A DNA stretch of 45,000 nt from Exiguobacterium aurantiacum DSM 6208 (GCF_000702585.1 NZ_JNIQ01000001.1:517501-562500), one strand, 5' to 3'. Shown: positions 1 to 15,769, counted from the first letter of the stretch. The notes: generated from the letters alone by a model not told the origin. A program made the numbers and translations.

Positions 1-2555
<2,555 letters not shown>

Positions 2556-2591
2556 CTAGTCTATGGTTTGACAATTGATGAACTTCAGTTT

Positions 2592-2610
2592 TCAGGGAAC
2601 AAGCCCTGAA
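2592..2610 (+). other. Hairpin in the 23S-5S spacer
   Basis: TTCAGGG and CCCTGAA form a 7-bp stem around the loop AACAA/AG, just before the 5S gene. Spacer hairpins of this kind are often used in rRNA processing; that role is inferred. Confidence 0.45.
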
Positions 2611-2613
2611 TAT

Positions 2614-2730
<117 letters not shown>

Positions 2731-2736
2731 CAACGC

Positions 2737-2773
2737 AGAGACGATCAAGCAGATGCTTGGTCGTCTCTTTTTT
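2737..2773 (+). terminator. Intrinsic terminator of the rRNA operon
   Basis: AGAGACGATCAAGC, loop AGAT, then GCTTGGTCGTCTCT form a 14-bp stem with one G-T pair, followed by a run of T. It closes the rRNA operon 36 bp before yaaO begins. Confidence 0.92.
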
Positions 2774-2809
2774 GTATATCAATCGTTTAAAGGAAGGAGT
2801 ATTTTTTAT

Positions 2810-4231
2810 ATGACACGTCAACCTAAAAAAAACCCTTTCACTTTCATGGAGGTGTTAGAACAACACGTACGTGAAGGTCGAGTGTCGTTTCATGTGCCGG
2901 GTCACCATAATGGAACAGTCAGGCATTCAAGCCTCCCTACCCCGTTTGCTAAAATAATGCCTTATGATTTAACCGAGTTAGAGCATCTGGACGATTTGCA
3001 TCAAGCCGAAGGAATTATCCATCAGGCCGAGGACGCGCTAGGAGCCTTATATGAAAGTAAGAGCAAATGGTTAGTCAACGGATCGACTGCCGGGAACTGG
3101 AGCATGCTAGCAACGACCGTGAAGCGCGGTGAGCGTGTATACGTTCAGCGTAACTCCCATAAATCTGTTTGGAATGCGATTGAGTGGTTAGGATTAGAGG
3201 CTGTGCTACTCACGCCTGAAATAGAGCGCGGGAGTGGGCTTCCGACAGTCGTCAGCCTCGCGACTGTCCAAGAAGCGGTTTCCCGCTACCCGGATGGAAA
3301 GGCTCTCTTGCTCACTTCTCCCACTTATTATGGAGATATGGCGGACGTTCGAGCCATCAGTCAGTTTCTTAACACATTTTCTATTCCATTACTTGTCGAT
3401 GAAGCGCACGGTGCTCACCTTATTTATTCTGACCTTCCAAAACGATCTGCTATTTTTGAAGGAGCAAGTATGGTGGCCCAGTCCGCACATAAAACCCTTC
3501 CTGCGTTTACAATGGGGGCGTGGCTTCATTATAAAGAGAATATTGATGAAAAACGTTTATTTCACGCGTTATCCTCGTTTCAAACTTCTAGTCCTTCTTA
3601 CTTGATCATGGGCTCTTTAGACCATGCGAGAATGTATTTGGAAAGTTTGACAGAACGCGACTGGTCTCATATTCAAACAAGTCATTTTGCATTTGTCATG
3701 GAACTGAGACGAGCCGGTTTCTCTGTCAAAGTCGGTGATGATTTCACTAAAGTGACGATACTGACCTATCCTAAAAACGGAATTGCCTTCAGTCGGCATC
3801 TCTCTTCTATAGGGATTGATATCGAACTTGCGGCGGAAGATCATGTGTTACTCTGCCTTCCATTACGGGAAGTAAAAATGGAAGAGATCGAGCATTGGGT
3901 TAAATTGATTAAAAACGCTTCGCAACACGTACCGCTTATTGAAGATGATGAAACAATCTATCCCTTTCCCGTGACGGAACGTGTATCACAGTTGCACACG
4001 CTATCCGATGAAATGAAGACAACTAGACTGTCGTTTGAACAGGCAGTTGGTAACATTGCTGCCGAGACAGTAATTCCGTATCCGCCGGGAATCCCGTGGA
4101 TTCTAAAAGGCGAAGTGATTACGGATGAGAAAGTTCGGGTGTTAATCGAATGGATTTCACTCGGTCGGAAGCTTCAAGCGAGCAGACATGTTATGATGAA
4201 ACAAATTGATGTTATCGTAGAGGAGTTTTAA
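2810..4231 (+). CDS. yaaO: Orn/Lys/Arg decarboxylase family PLP enzyme (YaaO-like)
   Basis: Predicted 473-residue PLP-dependent decarboxylase of the fold-I ornithine/lysine/arginine family. The family converts basic amino acids to diamines or agmatine; the substrate of this one cannot be read from sequence. SFHVPGHHNG near residue 25 is the family's N-terminal signature. DEAHGAH carries the PLP-contacting Asp/His, and SAHKTLPAF holds the probable Schiff-base lysine K228. The frame is open upstream into 5S rRNA, so the start is placed at ATG 2810, behind AGGAAGGAG at 2791-2799. The gene sits just before tmk, as in Bacillus, but csfB, xpaC and yaaN, which separate it from the rRNA operon there, are absent. 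No good promoter is visible between the rrn terminator and the start. Base composition is more AT-rich than in the genes after 7.4 kb. Confidence 0.9.
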   Translation: MTRQPKKNPFTFMEVLEQHVREGRVSFHVPGHHNGTVRHSSLPTPFAKIMPYDLTELEHLDDLHQAEGIIHQAEDALGALYESKSKWLVNGSTAGNWSMLATTVKRGERVYVQRNSHKSVWNAIEWLGLEAVLLTPEIERGSGLPTVVSLATVQEAVSRYPDGKALLLTSPTYYGDMADVRAISQFLNTFSIPLLVDEAHGAHLIYSDLPKRSAIFEGASMVAQSAHKTLPAFTMGAWLHYKENIDEKRLFHALSSFQTSSPSYLIMGSLDHARMYLESLTERDWSHIQTSHFAFVMELRRAGFSVKVGDDFTKVTILTYPKNGIAFSRHLSSIGIDIELAAEDHVLLCLPLREVKMEEIEHWVKLIKNASQHVPLIEDDETIYPFPVTERVSQLHTLSDEMKTTRLSFEQAVGNIAAETVIPYPPGIPWILKGEVITDEKVRVLIEWISLGRKLQASRHVMMKQIDVIVEEF

Positions 4232-4233
4232 GT

Positions 4234-5201
<968 letters not shown>

Positions 5202-5215
5202 TGGGAGTGAGTCAG

Positions 5216-6208
5216 ATGCGCTTTCAACAATTAGCTCAGTCTCAGACTGTAGTGGCAAAAGTCATCGAAAATTCGATTCTGTCTGAGAAAGTCGGACATG
5301 CCTACATTTTCTCAGGAGATTACGAACCGTATTTAATTGAGACGGCTCAGTTATTTGCCAAATCACTATTTTGTGAGTCGCCAGAAGGCGTTGAACCTTG
5401 TGGCGTGTGCAGAAACTGTCGACGAATGGATTCGGGAAACATTGTCGACTATATTGAGATGGAGCCGGATGGAGCCAGTATCAAAAAAGAACAAATTCAA
5501 CAACTGCTAAGTGACTTGTCATTGCGCGGGGCTGAAGGGGACCGCCAAGTATATGTCATCCATCAAGCTCATAAAATGACGACACAAGCAGCGAACAGCC
5601 TCCTTAAATTCTTTGAGGAACCGGGTGTCGGAAAGCTCGCCATCTTAGTGACGACCCAACCACAACTTTTATTGCCCACGATTCGTTCGCGGGCACAGCA
5701 TCTTGTGTTTCGACCAATCGATCGCAATGAACTCGCAGAAACGTTAGCGGAAGACGTTTCATGTACGAGTGATCTGGCCCGGCTTGCTCTCACGGTATAT
5801 CCTAAATGGGAGGACGCCCGTGAAGTGCTTCATAATGACTGGTTTGTGCAGGCGTATGGGCTAGTGGTACAATTAGTTGAAGTATTGACAAAACGTCCGC
5901 AAGAATTGCTCTTGTTTGCCCAAGAGAAATGGCTTGGCCATTTCAAAGGGCGCAATGAATTGCGGGTCGGTCTCGAACTATTTGAAAGTTGGTTAGAAGA
6001 GTCACTGCGTTTCAAAGTACGAACGGAATATGTACCGCAATTGTTCACAAGAGAACAGGCTTTGTATCAGGCTTTTGTGAATGATCGATCGGTACACAAA
6101 ATCGTTCATGCCATTGAACACGTGCACGAGGCAATTCGACGACTCGAGGCAAACGTCAATCCTCAACTAACGTTCGAACGGTTAACGTTCGATTTACAGA
6201 AAGGATAA
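5216..6208 (+). CDS. holB: DNA polymerase III subunit delta'
   Basis: Clamp-loader subunit delta', 330 residues from the chosen start. Four cysteines (C53, C62, C65, C68) match the zinc module of clamp-loader AAA+ subunits. The Walker A position reads SGDYEPYL and lacks the Gly-Lys-Thr signature, as expected for the non-hydrolysing delta' subunit. FEEPG and TIRSRAQ correspond to the sensor and SRx region. An upstream ATG at 5201 overlaps the darA stop, but ATG 5216 is better placed behind GGGAGTGA at 5203-5210 and begins MRFQQLAQ. The intervening yaaR of Bacillus is absent. Next to yabA and tmk, the cluster joins dTTP supply, clamp loading and initiation control. Confidence 0.95.
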   Translation: MRFQQLAQSQTVVAKVIENSILSEKVGHAYIFSGDYEPYLIETAQLFAKSLFCESPEGVEPCGVCRNCRRMDSGNIVDYIEMEPDGASIKKEQIQQLLSDLSLRGAEGDRQVYVIHQAHKMTTQAANSLLKFFEEPGVGKLAILVTTQPQLLLPTIRSRAQHLVFRPIDRNELAETLAEDVSCTSDLARLALTVYPKWEDAREVLHNDWFVQAYGLVVQLVEVLTKRPQELLLFAQEKWLGHFKGRNELRVGLELFESWLEESLRFKVRTEYVPQLFTREQALYQAFVNDRSVHKIVHAIEHVHEAIRRLEANVNPQLTFERLTFDLQKG

Positions 6209-6214
6209 GAGAGC

Positions 6215-7045
6215 GTGCTTGAAGTAGTTGGAGTCCGTTTTAAAGAAGCGGGAAAAATCTATTACTTTTCACCAGGCGAAGCAACGCTTGAACGTGGGGA
6301 CCATGTCATCGTTGAAACGGTGCGTGGTATTGAATACGGAGAAATCGTCCAAGTTGGAAAACAGCTTGGAGAGGATGAAGTCGTTTTGCCATTAAAAACG
6401 ATTCTTCGTGTCGCTGATCATAAAGATGCTGAAATCGTTCAAGAGAATCGATTGGCAGCTTTTGACGCTCACGCCGTCTGTGAGGAAAAAATTCGTGAGC
6501 ATCGACTTGAGATGAAACTTGTCGATGTTGAATATACATTTGATCGTAATAAAGTCATCTTTTATTTCACAGCAGAAGGACGTGTTGACTTCCGAGAGCT
6601 TGTAAAAGATTTGGCGAGCGTGTTCCGAACACGAATTGAACTACGTCAAATCGGGGTACGGGATGAAGCGAAACTGTTAAGCGGGATTGGGCCGTGTGGT
6701 CGGGTGCTGTGCTGTTCATCATTCTTAGGAGAATTTGAACCGGTATCCATCAAGATGGCGAAAGACCAAAACCTTTCTTTGAACCCAAACAAAATTTCGG
6801 GCGTCTGTGGTCGTTTAATGTGTTGCTTGAAATATGAAAACGATACGTACGAAGAGTTGAAGCGTGACTTACCGGACGTCGGGAAACGAATTAAAATTCC
6901 GGAAGGTGACGGACGTGTCATCGGTCTCAACATCTTAGATCAAATGGTGCAAGTTGAATTGAGTGACCGGACCCGAGTAGTGACGTATACGATTGACGAA
7001 CTCGTTGAGGTCGGTGCGATCAAACGAAAACCGTCGAAACAGTGA
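6215..7045 (+). CDS. ricT: RicT/YaaT, PSP1-domain component of the RNase Y specificity complex
   Basis: A 276-residue PSP1-domain protein. In Bacillus RicT works with RicA and RicF as an iron-sulfur complex that steers RNase Y and affects competence and biofilm formation. Two cysteine clusters are visible, GPCGRVLCCSS and GVCGRLMCC, fitting metal-cluster binding. The start is GTG at 6215, six bases after holB, with only a modest ribosome site (AGGATAAGAGAG), suggesting coupling. Its presence without sporulation genes implies the retained role is RNA processing rather than sporulation. Confidence 0.93.
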   Translation: MLEVVGVRFKEAGKIYYFSPGEATLERGDHVIVETVRGIEYGEIVQVGKQLGEDEVVLPLKTILRVADHKDAEIVQENRLAAFDAHAVCEEKIREHRLEMKLVDVEYTFDRNKVIFYFTAEGRVDFRELVKDLASVFRTRIELRQIGVRDEAKLLSGIGPCGRVLCCSSFLGEFEPVSIKMAKDQNLSLNPNKISGVCGRLMCCLKYENDTYEELKRDLPDVGKRIKIPEGDGRVIGLNILDQMVQVELSDRTRVVTYTIDELVEVGAIKRKPSKQ

Positions 7046-7059
7046 TGGGGTGCTGAGCA

Positions 7060-7404
7060 GTGGAAAGAATGGATAAAAAGGAAGTTATGATGCGGGTCGA
7101 TGCAATCGAGCAACAAATGCAGTTGTTAACTGAACATCTAGGCGTGTTAAAAGAACAATTGGCCTACTTGCTCGAAGAAAATCAGCATATGTATCTCGAA
7201 AACCATCACTTGCGTGAGAAGGTAGAACAACTGGCGGAAGTGGAAACGATTGATGGGGACGCTCAAATTGCGCTATCAGGCAAAGGTCAAAACAACTTGG
7301 CGGCGCTATATCAAGAAGGCTTCCACATCTGTAATTTACACTACGGGCAAGTTAGAAAAGACGGAGATTGTCTTTTTTGCATGTCCATGTTGAACAAACA
7401 TTAA
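7060..7404 (+). CDS. yabA: Replication initiation-control protein YabA
   Basis: Represses initiation by bridging DnaA and the DnaN clamp in Bacillus. The 114-residue product has an N-terminal leucine-rich coiled coil (about residues 8-65) and a C-terminal zinc-binding segment with FHICNLHYG and DCLFCMSML, the family's conserved His/Cys ligands. Two starts are possible: GTG 7060, well spaced from GGGG at 7047-7050, and ATG 7069, which gives the MDKKE beginning typical of Bacillus YabA. GTG was kept for spacing. Confidence 0.94.
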   Translation: MERMDKKEVMMRVDAIEQQMQLLTEHLGVLKEQLAYLLEENQHMYLENHHLREKVEQLAEVETIDGDAQIALSGKGQNNLAALYQEGFHICNLHYGQVRKDGDCLFCMSMLNKH

Positions 7405-7412
7405 TACATTGG

Positions 7413-7448
7413 GGCGATAGACGGAAAGTCCGTCCGTCGCCTTTGTCG
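7413..7448 (+). terminator. Possible terminator between yabA and yabB
   Basis: GGCGATAGACGG, loop AAAGT, then CCGTCCGTCGCC form a 12-position stem with one mismatch and a G-T pair. The T tract after it is short (TTTG), so it may be a weak terminator or a processing hairpin. Confidence 0.5.
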
Positions 7449-7470
7449 TTATTGTAGGAGGGAACGAAGC

Positions 7471-8205
7471 GTGACAGTAAAACAAGGGGAGCGCCTTGAC
7501 GATTTGCTCGGACGCCCCGGAAAAATCATTCAAAGCGATGACGTCTTTTCATTCTCGCTAGATGCGGTCTTACTCGCCGAGTTCGTGTGGGTGCCGATTC
7601 AAAAAGGGAACTTGGTCGATTTGTGTGCCGGAACGGGAGCAATCCCTTTATTTTTATCGTATCGGACGAAAGGGAGCGTCACCGGTGTTGAGATTCAGCC
7701 GAAACTTGTCGACATGGCAAATCGGAGCATCGCGGTCAATAAGCTGGGGGAACGGTTACGCGTTGTGGAAGGAGACGTCAAAGAAGCGGCAACGGTCCTT
7801 GGACATGCCCGTTATGACGTCGTGACATGTAACCCGCCCTATTTCTTAGCGAATGAAACGTCACTTCGTAATCAAAAAGAGCATCATACGATTGCCCGTC
7901 ATGAGGTGTTGTGCACGCTCGAGGATTGTATCCGATCGGCCAGTCAATTAGTAAAGCCTGGCGGGAAAGTGGCGTTCGTTCACCGTCCTGAACGATTGCT
8001 TGATATATTGACGCTAATGCGAGCGTACCGGATTGAGCCGAAACGGATGCAGCTTGTCTATCCAAAGGCGGGACGAGACGCCAACACATTATTGATAGAG
8101 GGGTCGAAAGATGGAAAAGCAGGACTCACAATTTTACCTCCGTTCATCGTTTATGAAGAAGATGATACGTACACGAAGGCGATGCGAGACATCCTCGATG
8201 CGTAA
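7471..8205 (+). CDS. yabB: tRNA1(Val) (adenine-N6)-methyltransferase family protein YabB
   Basis: A 244-residue Rossmann-fold SAM methyltransferase. DLCAGTGAIPLFL near residue 50 is the SAM-binding motif I, and NPPY at 121-124 is the motif of amino-methyltransferases acting on adenine N6 or glutamine. By family and position it corresponds to Bacillus YabB, whose E. coli relative TrmN6 modifies A37 of tRNA1-Val. The start is GTG 7471 after TAGGAGGG at 7455-7462. Its 3' end overlaps yazA by 8 bases. Confidence 0.9.
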   Translation: MTVKQGERLDDLLGRPGKIIQSDDVFSFSLDAVLLAEFVWVPIQKGNLVDLCAGTGAIPLFLSYRTKGSVTGVEIQPKLVDMANRSIAVNKLGERLRVVEGDVKEAATVLGHARYDVVTCNPPYFLANETSLRNQKEHHTIARHEVLCTLEDCIRSASQLVKPGGKVAFVHRPERLLDILTLMRAYRIEPKRMQLVYPKAGRDANTLLIEGSKDGKAGLTILPPFIVYEEDDTYTKAMRDILDA

Positions 8206-8476
8206 ATATTACGCCTATATTGTCGAGTGCAACGACGAAACGTACTACACAGGCTATACGACCGACGTCGATAAGCGGCTCCAGGTGCACAATGCCGGGA
8301 AAGGCGCAAAGTATACGAGAGCCCGTCTCCCGGTCATGCTTCGGTATGTGAAGTCGTTTGATACGAAGCGAGAAGCGATGCAATACGAGTGGTCGATCAA
8401 ACAGTTGACCCGTACGCAAAAACAAAAGCTGATGGAGGGGACGAGTAATGAACTCACAAAAAAGTTATCAGATTGA
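8198..8476 (+). CDS. yazA: GIY-YIG domain protein YazA
   Basis: A 92-residue protein that is essentially one GIY-YIG nuclease domain (UPF0213). YYAYIVECNDETYYTGYT supplies the two conserved segments, followed by the Arg-bearing TTDVDKRLQVHN and KGAKYT. The cellular substrate of such single-domain proteins is not established. The frame is open upstream, but ATG 8198 starts directly at the domain and overlaps the end of yabB. It overlaps rsmI by 29 bases. yabB-yazA-rsmI order is conserved in Bacillus. Confidence 0.9.
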   Translation: MRKYYAYIVECNDETYYTGYTTDVDKRLQVHNAGKGAKYTRARLPVMLRYVKSFDTKREAMQYEWSIKQLTRTQKQKLMEGTSNELTKKLSD

Positions 8477-9317
8477 TGGACCGACACTATACGTCGTGCC
8501 GACTCCCATTGGCAATCTAGAGGATATGACGTATCGAGCTGTCCGTACGTTGCGCGAAGTCGATTTGATCGCAGCCGAAGACACGCGTCAGACGATGAAA
8601 TTATGCCGTCACTTTGACATCGATACAAAACTCGTCAGTTACCATGAACACAACAAGCAAGTGAGCGGTCCGCGATTGATCGAAGACATCCAACTTGGCA
8701 AATCGGTCGCTGTCGTTTCAGATGCCGGCATGCCCGGTATTTCTGATCCTGGCAGTGATCTCGTCCGTCTCGCCATCGAAGCAGACATTCCGGTCGTCGT
8801 CTTGCCAGGGGCCAATGCGGCGCTTACGGCATTAGTCGCGTCAGGTCTTGCGACGGAACGCTTCCTTTACTACGGGTTTTTACCCCGCAAAAAGAAAGAA
8901 CGGGCGGACGTGTTGATGTCTCTGCAATATGAGCCGGGTACGCTCGTATTTTACGAGGCGCCGCATCGTTTAAAAGAGATGCTCACCGGCGTCAAAGCGG
9001 TATTCGGTGATCGAGCCGTCGTGCTTGGTCGCGAGTTGACGAAGACGTACGAGGAGTTTTTACGCGGCACGGTCGAAGAGGCGCTGGCCTGGTGCGAAGG
9101 AGAAGTGCGCGGCGAGTTTGTTGTTCTCGTGAGCGGTTCGACTGAGACCGCCCCGACGAACGACTGGTGGGACACGCTATCACCGCTTGAGCACGTGGAC
9201 CGGTATATCGAAGACGGGCTCAAGCCGAACGCCGCCATTAAACAAGTGGCGAAAGAGCGCGGGTTACCACGCCATGAAGTATATGATGCCTATCATGAGG
9301 TCGACAAAAAAGAGTAA
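8448..9317 (+). CDS. rsmI: 16S rRNA (cytidine-1402-2'-O)-methyltransferase
   Basis: A 289-residue tetrapyrrole-methylase-fold SAM enzyme that methylates the ribose of C1402 in the ribosomal P site. LYVVPTPIGNLEDMT at about 14-28, AEDTRQT, the glycine-rich VSDAGMPGISDPG and the PGANAALTAL segment are RsmI signatures. ATG 8448 follows GGAGGGG at 8434-8440 inside the end of yazA. The last codons form part of a perfect palindrome (9311-9340) that also ends abrB on the other strand. Confidence 0.96.
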   Translation: MNSQKSYQIDGPTLYVVPTPIGNLEDMTYRAVRTLREVDLIAAEDTRQTMKLCRHFDIDTKLVSYHEHNKQVSGPRLIEDIQLGKSVAVVSDAGMPGISDPGSDLVRLAIEADIPVVVLPGANAALTALVASGLATERFLYYGFLPRKKKERADVLMSLQYEPGTLVFYEAPHRLKEMLTGVKAVFGDRAVVLGRELTKTYEEFLRGTVEEALAWCEGEVRGEFVVLVSGSTETAPTNDWWDTLSPLEHVDRYIEDGLKPNAAIKQVAKERGLPRHEVYDAYHEVDKKE

Positions 9318-9340
9318 GCAAGGAATTCCTTGCTTACTCT
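9306..9340 (-). terminator. Terminator of abrB embedded in the rsmI stop region
   Basis: A perfect 30-bp palindrome with arms AGAGTAAGCAAGGAA and TTCCTTGCTTACTCT lies at 9311-9340. On the minus strand it is followed at once by TTTTTT (9311-9306), giving a good intrinsic terminator for abrB. On the plus strand the bases after it (TCGCTG) are not T-rich, so its use by rsmI is doubtful. Confidence 0.8.
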
Positions 9341-9627
9341 TCGCTGTAGTAGTTCTCGAGCATGTTTTTCAACTCGACGAGTACGCGTTGTGCGCCTTCT
9401 GGTGAGAGAATCAATTTGCCGTCCGCCAACTTGAAGTTATCGTCTGAAACTTCGCCAGTGACTTGGCAAGTCATGTTCGGTTTATATTTTTTCAAAACGA
9501 TTTGCTCGTTGTCGACGTAAATTTCGAGCGCGTCTTTTTCAGCAATTCCGAGTGTCCGGCGTAATTCAATTGGAATAACGACCCGACCGAGCTCGTCTAC
9601 TTTCCGTACAATACCTGTTGATTTCAT
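9334..9627 (-). CDS. abrB: AbrB-type transition-state regulator
   Basis: A 97-residue SpoVT/AbrB-type transcription factor. The swapped-hairpin DNA-binding domain is clear at residues 1-50: STGIVRKVDELGRVVIPIE, then RRTLGIAEKDALEIYVDN. The C-terminal half matches AbrB length and is presumably for multimerisation. AbrB represses stationary-phase genes in Bacillus; in an organism without visible sporulation genes the regulon may differ. The frame runs on upstream, but ATG 9627 follows a GGAGGAGG ribosome site (complement of 9637-9644). It is the only minus-strand gene here, divergent from metG and convergent with rsmI. Confidence 0.95.
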   Translation of the reverse strand: MKSTGIVRKVDELGRVVIPIELRRTLGIAEKDALEIYVDNEQIVLKKYKPNMTCQVTGEVSDDNFKLADGKLILSPEGAQRVLVELKNMLENYYSEE

Positions 9628-9707
9628 TTTGTGTTTCCTCCTCCAATGATGTCGAAATCTCTTGGTGACATGAATCGTCAAAATTCGACAATGTTGCTAC
9701 AGCAAAA

Positions 9708-9736
9708 AGCATACTAAACTTTCCAATTGCAGTCAA
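9708..9736 (-). promoter_or_regulatory. Sigma-A type promoter of abrB
   Basis: Read on the minus strand, TTGACT (9736-9731) and TATGCT (9713-9708) are separated by 17 bp. An inverted repeat TTCCAAT (9721-9727) / ATTGGAA (9746-9752) brackets the -35 box. Confidence 0.75.
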
Positions 9737-9873
9737 CTGCTTACTATTGGAAATGTCCATTTTCGAAAAAAGACGATAAAGGAACGATATACACCTAATT
9801 TTCCCCGAATGATAGAGCCTCAAACAAAGAAAGGATTTTTTTGGAACATTTTTTTGAAGGCCACACAAATTAA

Positions 9874-9888
9874 TTCCAAACAATTGGT

Positions 9889-9894
<6 letters not shown>
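9874..9894. promoter_or_regulatory. Dyad overlapping the metG -35
   Basis: Arms TTCCAAAC (9874-9881) and GTTTGGAA (9887-9894) are perfect inverted repeats around AATTG. The right arm covers the proposed -35. AbrB proteins are reported to prefer TGGNA-type elements, so AbrB binding is a possible reading, not shown. Confidence 0.5.
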
Positions 9895-11910
<2,016 letters not shown>

Positions 11911-11917
11911 TTTTTGG

Positions 11918-11935
11918 GGGAGACTTCGGTCTCCC
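11918..11935 (+). terminator. UUCG-capped hairpin after metG
   Basis: GGGAGAC, loop TTCG, GTCTCCC: a stable 7-bp stem. The following sequence TCTCTTCGTTT is only partly T-rich, so termination may be incomplete and allow read-through into tatD. Confidence 0.5.
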
Positions 11936-11964
11936 TCTCTTCGTTTAAACAAGGAGGACGCACC

Positions 11965-12732
11965 ATGCTAATTGATACGCACACTCATATTAATGCTGAA
12001 CAGTTTAAAGAGGATGTCGAAGCGACGATCGAGCGGGCGCGAGAGGCGGGCGTGTCGCCGTTGCTTGTCGTTGGTTTCGATGATGAGACGATCACACGAG
12101 CCCTCGAACTCGCTGAAACGTATGATGACATTTATGCGATTGTCGGCTGGCACCCGGTCGATGCGATCGATTGCACACCGGATGACTTAACACGAATCGA
12201 AACGCTCATGGGGCATCCGAAAGTGATGGCGCTCGGAGAAATCGGTCTTGATTACCATTGGGACAAGTCGCCGAAAGACGTACAGCAACGCCTGTTCCGT
12301 GAACAAATCGCCATCGCGAAGCGGACGAACATGCCGATCGTTATTCATAACCGGGAAGCGACGGCTGACGTTCTCGACATATTGGAAGAAGAGCACGCGG
12401 AAGTTGTCGGTGGCGTGTTCCATAGCTACAGCATGTCGGTCGAGCTGCTTGAACGGTGCCTGCGTCTGAACTTTTATATCTCGCTCGGCGGGCCGGTCAC
12501 GTTCAAAAATGCCAAAGTACCGAAAGAAGTGGCGAAGCGTGTTCCGCTCGAACGACTTCTCGTTGAGACCGATTGTCCGTACTTGACACCGACGCCTTTC
12601 CGCGGCAAACGGAACGAACCGGCGTACGTGACATATGTCGCCGAAGAGATCGCGCTACTCCGTGACATGCCGTTCGAAGAATTGGCTGAAGCGACGACGG
12701 CTAACGCCAAGCGTTTGTTCCGTCTACCGTGA
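11965..12732 (+). CDS. tatD: TatD-family metal-dependent deoxyribonuclease (YabD)
   Basis: A 255-residue TIM-barrel hydrolase of the TatD DNase family. Metal ligands are visible in LIDTHTHIN at the N-terminus, GEIGLDYHWD, the VIHNRE and VFHSYS histidines, and ETDCPYLTP. Bacterial relatives cleave single-stranded DNA in repair; the exact role in this lineage is unknown. ATG 11965 lies 7 bases after AAGGAGG (11951-11957); the frame is open upstream through the metG hairpin, which was not taken as coding. Order metG-tatD-yabE is conserved in Bacillus. Confidence 0.94.
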   Translation: MLIDTHTHINAEQFKEDVEATIERAREAGVSPLLVVGFDDETITRALELAETYDDIYAIVGWHPVDAIDCTPDDLTRIETLMGHPKVMALGEIGLDYHWDKSPKDVQQRLFREQIAIAKRTNMPIVIHNREATADVLDILEEEHAEVVGGVFHSYSMSVELLERCLRLNFYISLGGPVTFKNAKVPKEVAKRVPLERLLVETDCPYLTPTPFRGKRNEPAYVTYVAEEIALLRDMPFEELAEATTANAKRLFRLP

Positions 12733-14013
12733 TGTTGAAGCGGATTACGTTAAGCATCGGGGTTCTCGTCGTCGCCGTACTCGCCTATGTGATGACCCAA
12801 CCGGAGCCAATCACGATCATTGATGATGGGCTGCGCATCGAGCATGAGACGCGAGCCAAGTCCGTGCTTGAAGTGCTTGAAGAGACCGGTATTGAGATTG
12901 ACGAGGCTGATTATGTGACCCCGGCCTTGAGTGCAGAGCTTCCGTCGGAGCGCATCATCCATATCGAACGGGCCAATACAGTGTCGCTTCAAATCGGCTA
13001 CGGTCAAATCGAGACGATCGAGACACGTGAACGCACCGTGCGTGACGTGTTGTTACGTTACGGCGTCGCAGTCCGAGAAGGGGACGACGTTTACCCGGAC
13101 GTCCGCACCCCGATCACCTCGGGGATGACGATTCGTTATCAGCCGGTCGTCGCCGTTAACGTTATTGTCGAAGACAAGGCGAAGACGGTGTACACGATGG
13201 CGACGACCGTGGAACAAGTATTACGCGAAGCGGGAGTAGACGTGTCGGAACGGGACACGATAAGTCCCGCGCTAGTCCAAACTGTACGGGAAGGCATGAC
13301 GATCACGGTCAATACGAGCCGGGATGTCGTCCAATATGAGAATCGGCTCATCCCATTTGACATCGTCAAAGAAGAGGATGAGACACTTGAAGTCGGCCAA
13401 ACCGTGGTGGCACAAGTCGGCGTCCCTGGACTCGAACGGACGCGGTATGCACTGACTGTTGAAAATGGTACAATTACAAATCGGACCGAGACAGGGATCG
13501 AAACGCTTCAAACGGTCCGCCCGCAGATTATAAAAGTTGGGACAAAGCCGGTGCCAGAACCGCTGGAGGACCAAACGGCTGAAGCGCCGCAGACGGATAG
13601 TCCGTTTCGGGAGGAAGCTAAAATTAAGATTGAGGAGACGCCGCGAGCCGAAGACGTGCTTGATTTTTCTTCGGCGAAGCAGCTTCTCGTCGAAGCGACC
13701 GCCTATACGAACAACCCGGAAGATACGATCACGTACGATGGTCGCGTGTTGACGCGGAGCGGGTACGACGTGACCGAGACGATCCTATATGAGGGATTGC
13801 GAATCATTGCCGTCGACCCGTCCATCATTCCGCTCGGAACTCGTGTTTATGTAGAAGGATTCGGCATGGCCATCGCCCTTGATACCGGAAGTGCCATCAA
13901 AGGAAATAAAATTGACATCATGATGGACACGAAGGAAGAGGCGGTCACGTTCGGTCGCAAACCGCTCACGATTTGGGTCATCCCGAAGCAAGAAGAGAAA
14001 GAAGGAACTGATG

Positions 14014-14021
<8 letters not shown>
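12732..14021 (+). CDS. yabE: YabE-like cell-wall protein (DUF348, G5 and 3D domains)
   Basis: A 429-residue exported cell-wall protein. An N-terminal hydrophobic segment (about 5-22) serves as signal or anchor. Three DUF348 repeats follow (about 30-71, 86-126, 143-184), then a G5 domain (about 198-275), a charged Pro/Glu linker and a C-terminal 3D domain from about 318, with its conserved aspartates in AVDPSIIPLG, ALDTGSA and KIDIMM. This is the YabE/Rpf-like architecture of peptidoglycan-remodelling enzymes. The ATG overlaps the tatD stop (TGATG) and no clear ribosome site is seen; a GTG one codon earlier is also possible. Translation is likely coupled to tatD. Confidence 0.92.
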
Positions 14022-15474
<1,453 letters not shown>

Positions 15475-15502
15475 ATTTATTCTTTATTTTCTTTTTCCAA
15501 TG

Positions 15503-15511
15503 TGTTATACT
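15503..15511 (+). promoter_or_regulatory. Possible second veg promoter (extended -10)
   Basis: TGT-TATACT forms an extended -10 element 22 bp before the veg ATG; the -35 is poor. If used, the leader would be only about 14 nt, so it is uncertain. Confidence 0.3.
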
Positions 15512-15532
15512 TGTAACAGTGAGGTGAAGCGT

Positions 15533-15769
15533 ATGCCAAAGACGTTACAAGAAATCAGACAGAAACTCGAATCGCATGTTGGAGAACGATTGACGTTGAA
15601 AGCAAACGGCGGTCGTAAGAAAGTCGTTACTCGGTTTGGAACGCTCGTTGAGACGTATCCTGCGGTGTTCGTCGTCAAGTTGGATGAAGATCATCATAAC
15701 GTGGAACGTGTCTCATATAGCTACGCTGATGTCCTAACGGATACAGTTAAAATTGAATTCAGTAATTGA
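15533..15769 (+). CDS. veg: Veg protein (biofilm stimulator family)
   Basis: A 78-residue protein of the Veg family (DUF1021), small and highly expressed; in Bacillus it stimulates biofilm formation, by a mechanism still unclear. MPKTLQEIRQKLESHVGERL, KANGGRKKVVTR and RVSYSYADVLTDTV follow the family pattern. ATG 15533 follows GAGGTGA (15521-15527). It lies behind a near-consensus promoter and is followed by a terminator, so it is probably a single-gene unit. The yabG gene between rsmA and veg in Bacillus, and sspF after veg, are absent. Confidence 0.95.
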   Translation: MPKTLQEIRQKLESHVGERLTLKANGGRKKVVTRFGTLVETYPAVFVVKLDEDHHNVERVSYSYADVLTDTVKIEFSN

